Positions 21,455 through 33,074 of a stretch of DNA of 64,000 bases are shown in pieces. A model generated the notes under the pieces. The model searched no databases. It had not been told where the DNA came from and saw only the letters and a program-made list of their open reading frames with translations. Origin of the DNA: Heliocidaris tuberculata (lineage: Eukaryota > Echinodermata > Echinoidea > Camarodonta > Echinometridae); contig CM046841.1 of NCBI GenBank assembly GCA_025618425.1, positions 10,736,654-10,800,653 on the forward strand, written 5' to 3'. How positions within the stretch are numbered: position 1 is the stretch's first letter; each line of letters opens with the position of its first letter. Both the position numbers and the translations under genes were made by a program.

Positions 21455-21615
21455 TTCAAGAAAGAGAGAGAGAAAGGGAGAAAAAGAAACAGAGAGAGAG
21501 AGAGAGAGAGAGCGGAGGAGAGAAAATAGGCAAGGAGAGTAGGGAAGATCAAATAAGAGAGAGAAAAAAATATAGAGAGAGAGAGAAAGAGAGAGATATA
21601 GGGGGGGGGGGTTTG
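21455..21615. repeat. GA microsatellite cluster with poly-G
   Basis: Two GA tracts and a terminal G run at 21601-21611. Another GA tract follows at 21755-21789. Confidence 0.9.
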
Positions 21616-21753
21616 CAGAAAAAAAAAGATACGTGAACATTACTTAGATATCACGAGACTGACAGGCCTACATGACTTATGAAAAATAAAAAAGCAGAGA
21701 GAAAGAGTGATGGAGTTCGAGGGGCTGGAAAAGGTAGAGGGGTTTTTTTGGAC

Positions 21754-21792
<39 letters not shown>

Positions 21793-21873
21793 CGAGATGA
21801 TAGGGAGATTAAGGGGAGGAGAGAGGTGAAATATAGGTGTGATAAAGAAAGAGGAGATAATTATATGCGTGTG

Positions 21874-21877
<4 letters not shown>

Positions 21878-21907
<30 letters not shown>

Positions 21908-22389
21908 CTCTCAAATTATTTCTCTCATTCAGTTTAATTGATTTCTCACATTATGTAAATTTACCCACGAGAGTTGCCGATCTTACCGATGCTATAGTAT
22001 TAGAACAAATTTCTCACACATTGTAAATAATCAATTCTAATACATGAATTCGCCACGGGTCTATAGCTAGGCATGCCGCTTTTCATTGTTCTATACTCCC
22101 CTGTCCCTCAAAGAAAAGGAATAAATTAACTGCGAAGGGGTTGCAGGGGCTGCCTGTCGGTATTTTAACCTGGTGTAGCCAAATAGCACTTAACCCGCTT
22201 CCGTGGTCTAGTGGTTAAGGCGTTTGGCGTACAGTGCCAAAGACCCGGGTTCGCCTCCCGGCGGAGACAGTTTTTGCAATCCCTGCAGTTATTTCCACAA
22301 AAAAAGGAAGTCAGTAAGGAGGAACGATAAAGTTAGCTACGCAAATTGTTTCTCGCATTTTATTCAACTGATTTCTCACATTATGTATG

Positions 22390-22445
<56 letters not shown>

Positions 22446-22446
22446 A
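21878..22446 (+). mobile_element. tRNA-headed SINE composite, copy 1
   Basis: Order: (TA)n, a tail module (TTATTTCTCTCATTCAGTTT to AACAAATTTCTCACACATTG), a body module (TCGCCACGGG to CACTTAACCCG), a tRNA-like head at 22197-22268, a short linker (CCTGCAGTTATTTCCACAAA), a second truncated tail module (CTACGCAAATTGTTTCTCGC) and a long (TA)n. Copies at 33.35-33.79 kb (minus) and 34.54-35.12 kb share the same order. Two tail modules around one head mean one complete unit preceded by the tail of another, in tandem. Confidence 0.8.
22197..22268 (+). tRNA. tRNA-like SINE head, probably not a functional tRNA
   Basis: It folds as a tRNA. The acceptor pairs with CGGAGAC, the D-arm is GGTCTAGTGGTTAAGGC, the anticodon stem TTGGC/GCCAA has loop GTACAGT, and the T-arm CCGGGTTCGCCTCCCGG is intact. 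The loop centre ACA would read Cys TGT, which is unusual because the normal Cys anticodon is GCA. Repeat flanks shared by three loci make this a SINE promoter head. Confidence 0.6.
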
Positions 22447-22460
22447 AATACATTTGAAGA

Positions 22461-23190
22461 GTTTCATTCCAAAATGAGCTAAATCTCCATTTAGCGTTTT
22501 TGAGTAAATCAAGGTTGTTTTTTCCCCACTTTCCCTTGTCCACTGTTACTTTATTATGAAATATAATGATAGGGCGTTTGTCTTAGATCAGTTCAATCAT
22601 GTTTTTAGAAATCTAGAAATTAATATAAATTTTAAAGAAATTTTCATAATTTTAATTCGCATGGATTTAGCTCCTTTTGGAAAGAATTCGACCATATCTT
22701 AGTCAAATATCTATTTCTGCACATTTAAAGACGTTAACAATTAAACTTCAACAGGAAACAAATTAATATTGCTAGCAGAGTACCTTTTACATGTTTGTTT
22801 TTTTGTTATTTATTTGTTGAGAATTTTGAAAACAAAATTTTAGAAGCATTTTTAACTTTTCTGAAGACGGGGATTTTTAGATATTTCATTCCAAAAAGAG
22901 CCAAATCCAAAAATATTCATTAAAAAATGTAGACAGGTAGCCGCAACATCATGTGCTTAAAAATGTTATTACATAGCTTTAGGGAATGTAATTGAATGAA
23001 CAAATCCTAAATGACCATAGTGGATTAGCCCCTTTTGGAATGCAACCTAAATTTGTAACAAAATTCTATTAAACTTTCAAAAAAATATTTTAAAATGCGA
23101 TATAGTGCATTCGATTCAGATGTCTAAGATGCACATATCTATCTTTTAAAATCAATTTCGGTCAAAAATGGATTTAGCTTCTTTTGGAAT
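22461..23190. mobile_element. ~730-bp element with five GGATTTAGCTYCTTTTGGAA motifs
   Basis: The ends are inverted: TTTCATTCCAAAATGAGCTA at the left and TGGATTTAGCTTCTTTTGGA at the right. The same motif recurs inside at 22661-22680 (+), 22884-22908 (-) and 23021-23040 (+), in AT-rich DNA. Repeated internal copies of the terminal motif suggest subterminal transposase-binding sites or serial nesting. No frame. Confidence 0.6.
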
Positions 23191-23212
23191 TATTAGCTCT
23201 TCATATATTATT

Positions 23213-23312
23213 ATGGAGAGACTGAAAGAAAGAGACAGAGAGGGAGAGACAGAGAGACAGACAAAAATAAGAGAGAAAGAAAGACAGACAGACATAGAAT
23301 GAGAGAAAGAGG

Positions 23313-23345
<33 letters not shown>

Positions 23346-23352
23346 GGAGCGA
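23213..23352. repeat. GA-rich microsatellite
   Basis: GA/GACA-rich tract. The 132-codon frame on the minus strand is mostly its shadow. Confidence 0.9.
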
Positions 23353-23826
23353 GATGGAGGTCGCACTCATGATTGAGTCGTCGTGTTGGCCATCCGATGC
23401 GACCCACTTAGGATTTGCACGAGATGCTATTTGTCTCTCCTCGCAGCCGACGTGATCAAACACTGCGAGTTTTCGCGGGGCTGCGATCATGCCCTTAACA
23501 CCGTCTGCTCCTGAAAACCCTTCAGCCCACAAACGCACGTGGTGCTGCATCGCTAAGTCATATTACCCGAGGAAAGAACACGAAATAAACATAGCAACCC
23601 CAAAATGTGCAATTTAGTGAAAAGGGCAAACAAAAATGTGACAATAATAGAGATTTACGACACGACGGCAGACCATTTACCACGCTCTTCCGTACGTACT
23701 GGGCACGTAAATTGAATCCCGGCCAATATGTATCTTTCCAACTTAATAGAGAGGAGTAATACCGAAGTTATTACACGTGAGTGAAGTTTAATCACTTGGA
23801 GTGTTCATTTTCCAGGTTAGGAACCT

Positions 23827-24205
23827 ACCTCGCACATAATTACGGCGCATAAATCTAAATTTGCCTTAAACAAACAGACAGTTACCAAGGAAACAACACA
23901 TAAATACTGCTCATTCTCAGATTTTGAAGTAAGTGTCATAGCTTCCAACGATTTTAGTCTGCTTTCAAAACTATATTTTTGGATCTGAAAGTTCATGTCG
24001 CTGCCTCCAACTATTATCATGGTTATGCTGCTCTCAAAACTATGAAACATACCTTGCACATAATTGCGGCGCATAAATCTAAATTTGTCTTAAACAAACA
24101 AACAGTTACCAAGGAAACAACACATACATACTGCCCGTTTCTCATATTTTGAAGTTCGTGCCATAGCTTCCAAAGATTTTTTGGCTGCTTTCAAAACTAT
24201 AACAT
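23827..24205 (+). repeat. Tandem duplication, ~224-bp period
   Basis: GCACATAATTRCGGCGCATA starts at 23832 and again at 24056. TTACCAAGGAAACAACACAT and CTGCTTTCAAAACTATA follow in both. The second unit is incomplete. The linking part also has a CTGCTCTCAAAACTATGAAA segment, so a smaller repeat is nested within. Confidence 0.85.
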
Positions 24206-24209
24206 TCTC

Positions 24210-24945
24210 TGTTTTTCATTAAATAGGCGATAGGCCAGGGGCCTATAAGCCAAACAAATTAGTTTCTTTTACCAAAACACCAAAGGAATACGACGTACTT
24301 GAATACAGCGTTGTGACCTTTGAATACAATATTGCGCTAGTTTTGGAGAGAGAGCAAAAAGACAAATTATTGTTTATTCAACCAAACCACTTGATGTCGG
24401 TCGCGACTTCGTCCAAATTGTGCTAAGCATAGCAACAAAAAGAAAAGAAAAAGAAAGAAAAAAACACACACAACAAAAAAGGCCCCATACTAATCTTTGG
24501 AGTTTGTAAGGAGAAATAATGAACAAAGAAATATTTTGGATTTTTCAATTTGCAAATAGCACTCATAAAAAAAAAATTGACATTAATTTTCTTATATGGG
24601 ACGTTCATTGAGCTATGATTGCCATTTTTAAACGGGAAGGCATACTCTTGCAATAATCACTAATATCTACAAAGGCTGTGTCTGCATGACTGGTTTTTAA
24701 ATCAGGTTTCATTGAAACACAGTCCGTACAGTTCACTCTCCTGCTACTTTTCTTTAGCACTTCCAGTTATGTCACACAGAATGGACAGTAAAATGTTATC
24801 TCACTTCGCCGTCTATAGAATGTAAATTATATCCGCGTACCAGGAAATACTAGGAAAGATCCCATACTGTTTGAAGAGGAAATGTGATCCGGAAGGAACT
24901 TAAGGAGACAAGCTGCACCTTGAGAGGTAATGGGGAAAGTATGAA
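24210..24945. other. AT-rich DNA, nothing recognised
   Basis: A-rich microsatellite near 24435-24480. No supported gene or element. Confidence 0.5.
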
Positions 24946-24949
24946 ATTT

Positions 24950-25163
24950 TGTCTACAAAACATGTGGAGAGTTGTACTACTAAACCTGTCACTTTGAAGC
25001 AACATTGCCAATTTGAGGATCGCCATAGAAAGTAAATTGAGACTTTTCAAACTTTCATAACTTTCTTATTTCGTAACCGATTTTGATGGAACTTTTTTTT
25101 AAATTGCTTCCCTCTATCCTCTATTTTCATTCGAATTTTCCCCCAGGATTTCATTTTCCTTTA
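24950..25163. mobile_element. Right-end fragment of the AGGG(A/C)AATCC MITE family
   Basis: The end AGGATTTCATTTTCCTTTA, preceded by TTTCATAACTTTCTTATTTC and a CCAATTTGAG segment, lines up with the last ~210 bp of the 62.6-kb copy. No left end is recognisable. Confidence 0.5.
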
Positions 25164-25599
25164 GTCCATGGATCTGCCACAAGACGAAGTTTATAAAATT
25201 TCCCATCAGTTAGCGTACTCGTGGATTATCTAACCGATATTGAAGTATGCAAATCTATGAGGAAGTGGGGATAGAAGGGGGAAGTTGAACAAGAAGCTAC
25301 TTTGAGATGATCAAAATAAGGTAGATATCATAACAGTTTTATCTCTTTTTTTCGACCAGACATTTATTTGTACAGCTTTATTTAGTTTGTTCGTCTTGGC
25401 TCCTGGCTTCTTGCTGATATCGTCTTTCAGTGTCTTTCTCATTGATTGGTTGTCACGGTTCAAAGTTCGTATAGATTGAAAGGGGTGCGTTTTGCTCAGG
25501 AAAATTATGAGCGTGAGCCTACCTGCAAAAATACAGGAATGTGTTCCACGGCATGAAATGCTATAATTATTTCCACTTTTGTTTTTTAATTTGCGTTGA

Positions 25600-26090
25600 T
25601 ACAGAGTTTGCATTGTGTTTACTATGAGTTTACCTTGTGCTCACAGCGAGTTCAATTTATATTCACAGTAGGCTCATGGGTTTGCACATTGTGCTCACAG
25701 TCCTTTTACACTGTGTTTAGAGTTTGCATAAGGCGTGTTCACATGTTTGACCACAGTGTGCTCACTGTTTGTTTACAGTGTTCACGTTGTGTCAGTTGTG
25801 TTTACAGTTTATTTAAAGTGTGTTTAGAGATTGTTCACAGTGTTATCACAGCATGTTTACAGTGTACTCACAGTGTGTTCATATGGTGTTCACAGTGTGT
25901 TCACATGGTGTTCACCGTGTGTTCATAATGTTCTCACGCTGTGTTTACAGGTTGTTCATAGCGTGTTCACAATGTTCTCACACTGTAATTACAGTGTCTT
26001 CAATGTAGGTTATTGTTTGTATATATTGTGTCAACAGTGTGTTCCCAGTTTATTCTGTGTGAGTTTTCACAGCATTGTGCATTGTGCTTA
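25600..26090 (+). repeat. Degenerate GTGTTCACAGT minisatellite-like block
   Basis: Dozens of imperfect copies of an 11-12-bp unit (GTGTTCACAGT, GTGTTTACAGT, GTGTTCATAAT). It forces Val/Phe/Cys/Ser-rich frames in all forward phases. The unit matches the CACAGTGTGTTCACAGTGTG runs inside the 29.6 and 58.6 kb hairpin elements, so it may be an expanded interior of that family. Confidence 0.8.
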
Positions 26091-26099
26091 GAAGCAAAC

Positions 26100-27090
26100 A
26101 CATGGACTTGATTTATTCGTGGATTAATTTCATTCACTGAAATGAAGCAGGCAAATTCCCGTGGAGAATATTCAGTACGACATTATGACATTTAGTCATA
26201 TATTTCTTCCATAAACAGATAAATAATAAAAATGTCTTGAAATGACTATGACTATTAAATGATAAGAGAAAGTTCAAAGGTCATTATTCAAAGGTCATAT
26301 CAAAATATTTCTCATTTTTAGATGAAATATGTGGAAAATAGACATATGTTGGACGGGACACATTGCACAGAATATCCACATATTATGTTTGTATACTCAT
26401 ATACGTCTACTGTACTGTTGGCTTTTTACACGAAATCTTAGCTGTCACTCAAACACCGTGCAAATATTATGTAAAAATCATTATTTGTCATCCACACTCG
26501 ACTTCTAAAGTACTTTCCCTTATTTCTGACAGGTTCAGAGCTCGACTTAAAAGAGGAAATTTTCATTATCCGATTTCGCTAGATTGTAACGTTTGTAGTT
26601 TCAGCGAACGTGCAAACAAGGTGCTAATAATTGCTCTCACGGAACAATACTGCTCCTTATCACACCATCCTGCGCAAATGAAAACTGATGCTTTCTCAAT
26701 TTAAACGCGATTTATTTCATCGAATAAGGAGAATCTCTTCAAGGTTGTTTGCTTCTACTGTGAGGCTTCATAGCTTCAGCTCATAAGTGCAGTGGTAATA
26801 TGAATAGGAACCAACTAAATCCTGCACTAAATGATATGGGGCAAACCCTTAAATCAGGGTTTGCATTTATTATAATTATGTTCGAGCGTAGCCGGAAGGG
26901 TAGGGTGGTAAGATGGGGGCAAATCCGAAATCGTTGTAAACTGTAAATCGTAAAATCCTTGCGATTTCTAATTAAAGCTCTTTTAATAGTCGGTTTCAAG
27001 TGGGACGTTTTTGTTGCTTATTTGGGCAATTTTGAAAAGGGGGAAAAGGTGGTTTATGGATTGCATTGCTTTTATAGCTAATTTTGGGTT
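26100..27090. other. AT-rich DNA, nothing recognised
   Basis: Contains the direct pair CAAAGGTCAT near 26275 and 26290 and short frames only. Confidence 0.5.
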
Positions 27091-27092
27091 CT

Positions 27093-27227
27093 GGGACCTG
27101 TTTCATAAAACTTGTCATCAATGACAAGTTGCATTAACTGTTATAAGCACTGAAATCCTTGCATCTGATTGGCTGAGAGCAATTTGTTGGTAAAAATCAC
27201 TGACAAGACACTTGATGAAATGCCCCC
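27093..27227 (-). mobile_element. Palindromic MITE of the CTTGATGAAACGC family, copy 1
   Basis: Ends are GGGACCTGTTTCATAAAACT and CTTGATGAAATGCCCCC. The interior shows AAATCCTTGCATCTGATTGG, the reverse complement of the centre of the 29.9 and 47.3 kb copies. About 135 bp and foldable as a hairpin. Confidence 0.75.
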
Positions 27228-27569
27228 TTGGTATTTAAACTGCATTTGAAGAGATGGCTTAAAGTAAGTCTGGAGTCTGAACCTAGCAATATGAAGAGGT
27301 TTTAACCATAAAACTAATGGAATTCACAGTATTTATTTTAAAAGACACAACTTACATTTCCCATGTATATTATGAGATCGTTTTTAACCACGCTGTGGGG
27401 ACAACTCGTTGTTCATTTGCTTTCCATTTTTTTCCTCCTTACTTTTATTCAATTTCTGCCAATACCGTTTGGCAGATAATTATTTTCTGCGTTTATCATT
27501 CGGCGTAGGTTTCGCCTGATTTTGTGATTATACGTCTTCAGACAGGACTGAATATAATCCTACATTTAA

Positions 27570-28117
27570 AGGGCAATCCAACTCTTGTAAAAAAGTTTAT
27601 TTGTATGACAGGAAGAAAAAAATAATAGCAACAGGATGGTTAAAGTTTGAGAAAAAATCTGGCAAGAAATATGAAATTTATGAATTGTCAAAGTTGTAAT
27701 CAATCAAACACAAATTGGTAACTCGGTGACCTATCTTGCGAGCTCCTTTCCCCCTTGGTCTGTACATACAAATTCATTCATAATCATTTTCTTAGTTAAT
27801 TGTTGATGAAAGAATACATTTGTTTTATTGAGGTTTTGTGTAAAACATATGTGCAGTGATTATATAGGTTGTATGTATTATGATATTTTCTCGAGAAAAG
27901 GTGGAAATTTATGATTTTTTTGAGTACAGGGAAAATGAGAGAGGACCTTGAAAGATACATCACGGAGTTCCAAGTTTGTGTTTGATTGATTATAACTTCA
28001 CAAATTCATAACTTTCTTTAATATTTCTTGTCTGAATTTGCTCAAACTTTCATTGATTTATTTCCTTCATTTTCTGGTTCTTTTAAAACCAACTTGACAT
28101 CATGATGGATTTCCCCT
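27570..28117. mobile_element. Diverged ~548-bp copy of the AGGG(A/C)AATCC MITE family
   Basis: It begins TTAA then AGGGCAATCCAACTCTTG, and ends ATGATGGATTTCCCCTTCAA with a degraded right border (TCAA). Matching subterminal segments include TAAAGTTTGAGAAAAAATCT and CATAACTTTCTTTAATATTT. The centre differs from the 18.8-kb copy but shares GGAGAGGACCTYG-like and CACGGAGTT sequence with the 40.4-kb copy, so at least two subfamilies exist. Confidence 0.7.
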
Positions 28118-28119
28118 TC

Positions 28120-29620
28120 AACTTTAACATAATCAAGGACTGTTCGCAAATCGGACCCCTTTCTCTTGTTTTGTCTTTGGAAAGATCTATGCCTAATTCC
28201 CCATCGAATGTTTCTATGTTGTAATATGAACCCTTTGAATACTGAAATCGACAAACTTTCGCGCCAAATTGTAAATTCTTCGAGCTGTGATCCCTCCTCT
28301 GGATATAAAGCATTTTTTTTTCTTTTTTCTTTTTTCCCCCTATATTGATCGGTCTAGGTTTCAAATCAATGATGTTTTCTCTCCGCTGGGAGGCGTGCAA
28401 ACGAAAGACTCATTGCAATTCATGTGCTATTGTCACACGTCTCCATTTTCTTTTCTCATTTGATTTGTTGATTGTGAATAAGATATGGTACATCACACGG
28501 GTAACAAAATGCAAATAAGCATGAAAATTCAAAGCAATTCATCGAGTACGAAAGTTTATGGCACCGTTTAGTATGATAAAAACATTTGGAAAAAGTGATA
28601 GCCGGAATTAGCCGAACAAGTTCACATCTTAATGACACAAGAAAACACACGTTGCATGTAAGGTAGTCAGAATAATGAGTCCACGTGTTGGTATGTTTCA
28701 GTAAAGAAGATGAAATAAAACAATCTCCTGAAACCTGTCACCGTCATGCTTTTGAATTCAACTGAATTTATAGGATCATGAATTTTACTGTCCGTTTTAT
28801 ACATTTATTTGTTTTGTGTTACATTGCAAACTTTGAATTATTGGTAAACTTTGAAAGAACTAGAGTCCATTCTTTTTAAAACACTGCTCTCCGATTTTCT
28901 GTTCAGAAAATGAGAGGGGTTTTTTTTTTTTTAAATTAAACTTTGTACCTTACAGGGTGTCGAATTTCTTTTTTTATTCTGTTACGTTCCTCTAATTTTG
29001 AAGTAATGACCACAAATCGATGATCAGGAAGATGCTGGTTACAACATTAACTTGAGAATAACATGTTTACGTGACGCCTGATGTGAAATATAATAGGTTA
29101 GACATTATCAATCTCTTTCATTCGTGTTCACCTCACGGCTTAGCGCCTTTCACCCTCCAGGCCATTTGTGCTTTTAAGGAATAAATGGACCGGATTGTGA
29201 TGAGGTACCAGGAGGATGTTCCAGTTCTAAATTAATTTTTTTTTTTTTATTATGGTCATGTTTAGATAATTTCCCTTATGGGCGTGAGTGGCTTGATATT
29301 TTGTTTATAAACATTCATCGGATAAGGGTGAATGACAAACCAAATCATGACCATTGCTCCTTAGCGGTATCATTCAACAGTTTTAAAGGAATTCTCCTGA
29401 CGCGGAAATTTCTATGTGTAAGAAAAGTACACTGCAAAAATGTCCGGTAAAAACTGCTGAACATGAGGGTCATTTCATGTCCAACCAACTTTTAGGCAAT
29501 TCTGTGCCCAAGTTGAATAATGCTTTTCCCAGTAACGATCTTCTTTACTATACAGCGTTGAGCCAAAATTAGCCGAGTTGTCGAAAAGCAGGTTGGACTC
29601 ATACTAGTTATCATCATTCT
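28120..29620. other. AT-rich DNA, nothing recognised
   Basis: Homopolymer T runs near 28312, 28920 and 29239. No frame with recognisable content. Confidence 0.5.
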
Positions 29621-29626
29621 GGCCAC

Positions 29627-29818
29627 TGCCAGAAAGAACACATTGTCTCACAGTGTGTTCACAGTGTGTTCACAGTGTGTTCACAGTGTGTTCACATAAT
29701 CGACTCTGTGAAGATGTGATTGACAATGTTGAAATGCTCGAATTTGACGGTGTGAAGATTATTCCACACTGTGTTTCACACTGTGAACACACTGTTGAAG
29801 ACAGTGTTCTTTCCGGCA
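29627..29818. mobile_element. 192-bp hairpin element, TGCC(A/G)GAAAGAACAC ends
   Basis: TGCCAGAAAGAACACATTGT at the left pairs with ACAGTGTTCTTTCCGGCA at the right. The interior has four tandem CACAGTGTGTT units, then TGTGAAGATGTGATTGACAA and CTCGAATTTGACGGTGTGAA. The last two blocks are shared, inverted, with 58.6-58.9 kb, giving a two-member family. Confidence 0.75.
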
Positions 29819-29942
29819 GGGATATTTTACCCAACATTTTTTTTACAGTGTACAGTACAAGGAATGTTATCATCTAGTATGGTCTGAGGAATAATTCACA
29901 CTAATTTGTTCAACAAAATGTCAGTGGGATGTTGTTATTTCT

Positions 29943-30068
29943 GGGGGGCGTTTCATCAAGTGTCTTGTCAGCGAAATTTGCTCTCAGCCAATCAGATGCA
30001 AGGATTTCATTAGCTTATAACAGTTACTGTAAATTGTCAGTGAAAGCAAGTTTAATGAAACGGGGCCC
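29943..30068 (+). mobile_element. Palindromic MITE of the CTTGATGAAACGC family, copy 2
   Basis: Begins GGGGGGCGTTTCATCAAG and ends AGTTTAATGAAACGGGGCCC. The centre is CAGCCAATCAGATGCAAGGA. Shares GCTTATAACAGTTACTG with copy 3. Confidence 0.75.
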
Positions 30069-30489
30069 TGAAGTTCATGCTATCATACTATGAGGACATT
30101 AATGATCATATTATGGGAGATATGTTTCGTCTCCTGGGCCATTGTTTGATAGTCTAGCCAAACGTCAGAACTGGAGAAATAAGAGATGTCCTTTTTCTCT
30201 CTCTCTTTCTTTACTTTTCTGTTTTCTTGGGTAGGGAGAGGGGTGCAAGCTCCAAGCGGGGTGGTCTACCCTCAACTTGCGTAATTAGATCGGGTTGTTT
30301 ACTTCACAATCGGCTCCCAACTATATTATGGAAATATTGAACTTTAGAAATCAAGACACATTAGTGTCTGTTGGTTCCTAAATTCTGTCTCTATACTTAA
30401 TCCATTCTTACGACTATCTGTTGATATGTGCGGTGATACTTGTAAACAATCAATTATGAAGATCGGGATGTCTGACTCATTATAAGACT

Positions 30490-30728
30490 GAAGGGGCGGA
30501 TCCATGATTTTTGGAAAGGGGGGAACAATATGCAGGGTGAAAAATCTGAAGGAAAAAAAGGTTATCACATTTTTAAGGTGCCCTTTTGCGTTGAAAATTG
30601 GAAGAGGCACATTGCGGAAGTTGTGTGCTTAACATTGTTATTGCATGCCACTTATGTTTCACAGGGAAGGGGCACGGGCCCGTTGTAACCCCGCCCCCTC
30701 CCTTAGAGGATCCTCCAGTGAGTCTGGG
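30490..30728. repeat. GGGGCGGATCC...GGATCCTCC repeat with G/C-rich ends
   Basis: AGGGGCGGATCCATGATTTT at the left faces CCCCGCCCCCTCCCTTAGAG and GATCCTCCAGTGA at the right, in roughly inverted relation around an AT-rich centre. It looks like an interspersed fold-back repeat, but with only one copy here the limits are uncertain. Confidence 0.4.
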
Positions 30729-31567
30729 TACTGACTTATTATGATGGATGGGCGAGACTCGATGGATCAAGCTAAGCTTAGCGAGAGTCTCATTGGAAAA
30801 CCCTTGTCAATCAGCCTTAATATTTAATAGCTTGGATTTCCCTTGAGTCTTAAATCGGAAATCCCATATAATTAAACAAAATTATTTAGGCAAGAAACAA
30901 GATCGAAGGTTAAAGCCAATGACACTAGAAATACTTTAAAATACACTTAATTAGTATGTATCCGTGCTTTTTCTTCTTCCTTTCTGTTATCTGTTTTTCC
31001 ACCCAAAATGTGTACTTATATATTTTGGAGATTTCAAAATCAGAGGGAGAAAAATAAAGGAAGATATAGAGAGAAAGAAAGAGGGTGAGAGATAGATAGA
31101 TGAAGATAAAGAGAGAGAGGTCGAGAAAGAGAGACGGGTGATGGTTACCCCAATTCAATAGCGTTTTTCTAGAAGATTGCTTGGCGACTAAGTGTAATGC
31201 ATCTTCCCAATGCTAATTTCTTTATTTTGCTGCACCAGTTTTGTGGAACCACGCTTGCTCCTTCCTAAGGGCGATGGAAGCATATATGCCAAAGACATGA
31301 CTTTCATCTATATGATTCTCTAAGGAAATGGTCTACTGCATCAATCAACGCAGACAGTTATGACTCCTAGGGCTCCCATTGACTTGCAAAATAATCACCT
31401 CGTTATTATGATACCTTTATATTGAACAAACCTTCGATAAACCTGAACAGAGTTTATAAGAATTCGGATTACCGCGTGGAGACCTTCAATCAATGCCGAT
31501 AGCTACCTATGAATGAATAATGTAGCCGATGTAAATCACTGAAGATGTTCGTCTAATTGTTGATGTA

Positions 31568-31722
31568 ACGTTGGGAATTAGTTCTTCCTTCAAAAATAGT
31601 AAAACTTACCTGTTTTGGAGTTTCTGCTTTCTGAAGATGCTCGCAGCATGGCAAGCGAAAGCCTACCAAAACAAGTCACCTTTTTAACTGATTGTAAAGA
31701 AAGAACTAATTCTCAATGTATC
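31568..31722. mobile_element. 155-bp palindromic MITE, GGGAATTAGTTCTT ends
   Basis: GTTGGGAATTAGTTCTTCCTT pairs with AAGAAAGAACTAATTCTCAA. Inside, ACTTACCTGTTTTGG pairs with CCAAAACAAGTCACC. A GCTCGCAGC loop region lies in between. Non-coding hairpin. Confidence 0.7.
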
Positions 31723-31747
31723 CAATATGATACATCAGTCACATCAC

Positions 31748-31868
31748 CTTAGTCACATCGCCAAACCGAATCTAAATCGAACCAACCGATTCTCGACCAT
31801 TATTTCGAGGTAATGTAATTTTTTTGATCGGTCATTTGTCGGTCTGGTGACAGTCTTGTCGGTATAAA
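31748..31868. mobile_element. Diverged copy of the GTCACA...CCAAACCGA element
   Basis: It shares segments in order with 3186-3308: TTAGTCACAT, CCAAACCGA, a CGATTCT-like block, TTCGAGGTAATG and TCGGTCTGGTGACAGTCTTG. This second locus, outside the duplicated block, is what shows the family to be interspersed. Confidence 0.55.
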
Positions 31869-32817
31869 ACCAATCACTGATTCTAGTTCTAACACAATTG
31901 ATTAAAAAAAAAAAAAATGTTTAAGGATTTTATTCGACACATGTTCGACATAATATTCGTGTATATGGCTTGAGACGGCGGATGATAATCTGATCGTGGG
32001 GCTTGGCTGGAAGTAAAACTGCGCCGAAATGGAGATGAATGAAATAATTTTTTTAAAATTCATTTCTACACTTTCTTTCAGCGGAAATGCGTTATTATTT
32101 TGTCACTAGTTGAAAAACCTCGTTGAATCAATGTAGTGCCAAAGGGTCCTTGCATTAACGAACAAGCTTGTCTGGTGACCACATTCTCTCCCTGCATGTT
32201 AGCATAATCCCGTAATCCAGTATATAATTCGCTTTCATCTCATCATCTCACGTTTTTCCTATTTGGATTAGACCAGACCACTCGATTGTAATGAAAATAT
32301 TATGATATTATACAATTTTCCAAGCAAATGGGGTGAAATGAATCACAATCAGTACCGATATGAGGGAATAACAATAATTTCTGTTGTTGGTGCATCGGCG
32401 GCAAAATGTGATTAATTCTCAGCTTGGAATCAATGCTCGTGGCTCCTCTTTTCAAAAGAGCTCAATGTGCAAAGCAAATATGGATGTGTATTATCTTGGA
32501 TGATGAAGTTGGCACGAAGTTGAGATGTAAATCAAGTTCATGATCAGTTAGAGCGGGGGCGAATCAAGTATCCTTCTTTTTAAAGGGAATGTATACAATT
32601 CGAATAATCTCGGACAAACCAAAGGAAAACGAGAGAGAAAAGAAAACAGTGTAATTTTTAGGCGCCTTTTTAGTGTAATATTCGAAAGGTAGGGGCACAA
32701 AAAATACATGAGGGGAATTGTTCTGTATCCGTATGGAATGTCAGATTGAATTTTAAAGGGGCAAAGACAGGTGCCCATGAGTACCGTGTTTTCCAATATT
32801 CTATTTGTTATGTTATT

Positions 32818-33020
32818 ATATATAACACGATAAAAACTATTTTCGAAAAATCAACTCAAGGCAATTTCAATAGCCCTGTCTATCACCTTTTATAGAAATG
32901 TGCGAACATTACAATGACGTATTATGTAATCCGAACCTGATTTCTGTGGGCAGGACAATAGGCCTTTGAAATTGCGCTTGAGTTTATTTTTCGAAAGTAG
33001 TTTTTATCGTGTTATATATA
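32818..33020. mobile_element. 203-bp palindromic MITE, TATATAACACGATAAAAACT ends
   Basis: The left terminus TATATAACACGATAAAAACT and the right terminus AGTTTTTATCGTGTTATATA are perfect inverses over 20 bp. Pairing continues through TTTTCGAAAAATCAACTCAA and AATTTCAATAG with few mismatches. It sits in TA-rich DNA, so a TA target duplication is possible. Confidence 0.85.
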
Positions 33021-33074
33021 CATGTATTTGATTTTGATTTGATTTATTTTTTCCGTTTAAAAAAAAAATGGTGC

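Noticed and set aside
22197..22268. Functional tRNA-Cys gene
   Set aside because: The fold is good, but the anticodon-like triplet is ACA rather than GCA, and the flanks are repeated at two other loci, so it is a SINE head.
25600..26090. CRISPR-like array
   Set aside because: Units are 11-12 bp, imperfect and contiguous, without unique spacers, in a eukaryotic context.
25596..26091. Cys/Val/Ser-rich repeat protein in several forward frames
   Set aside because: The product is dictated by the degenerate GTGTTCACAGT repeat and is open in several phases, so this is not coding.
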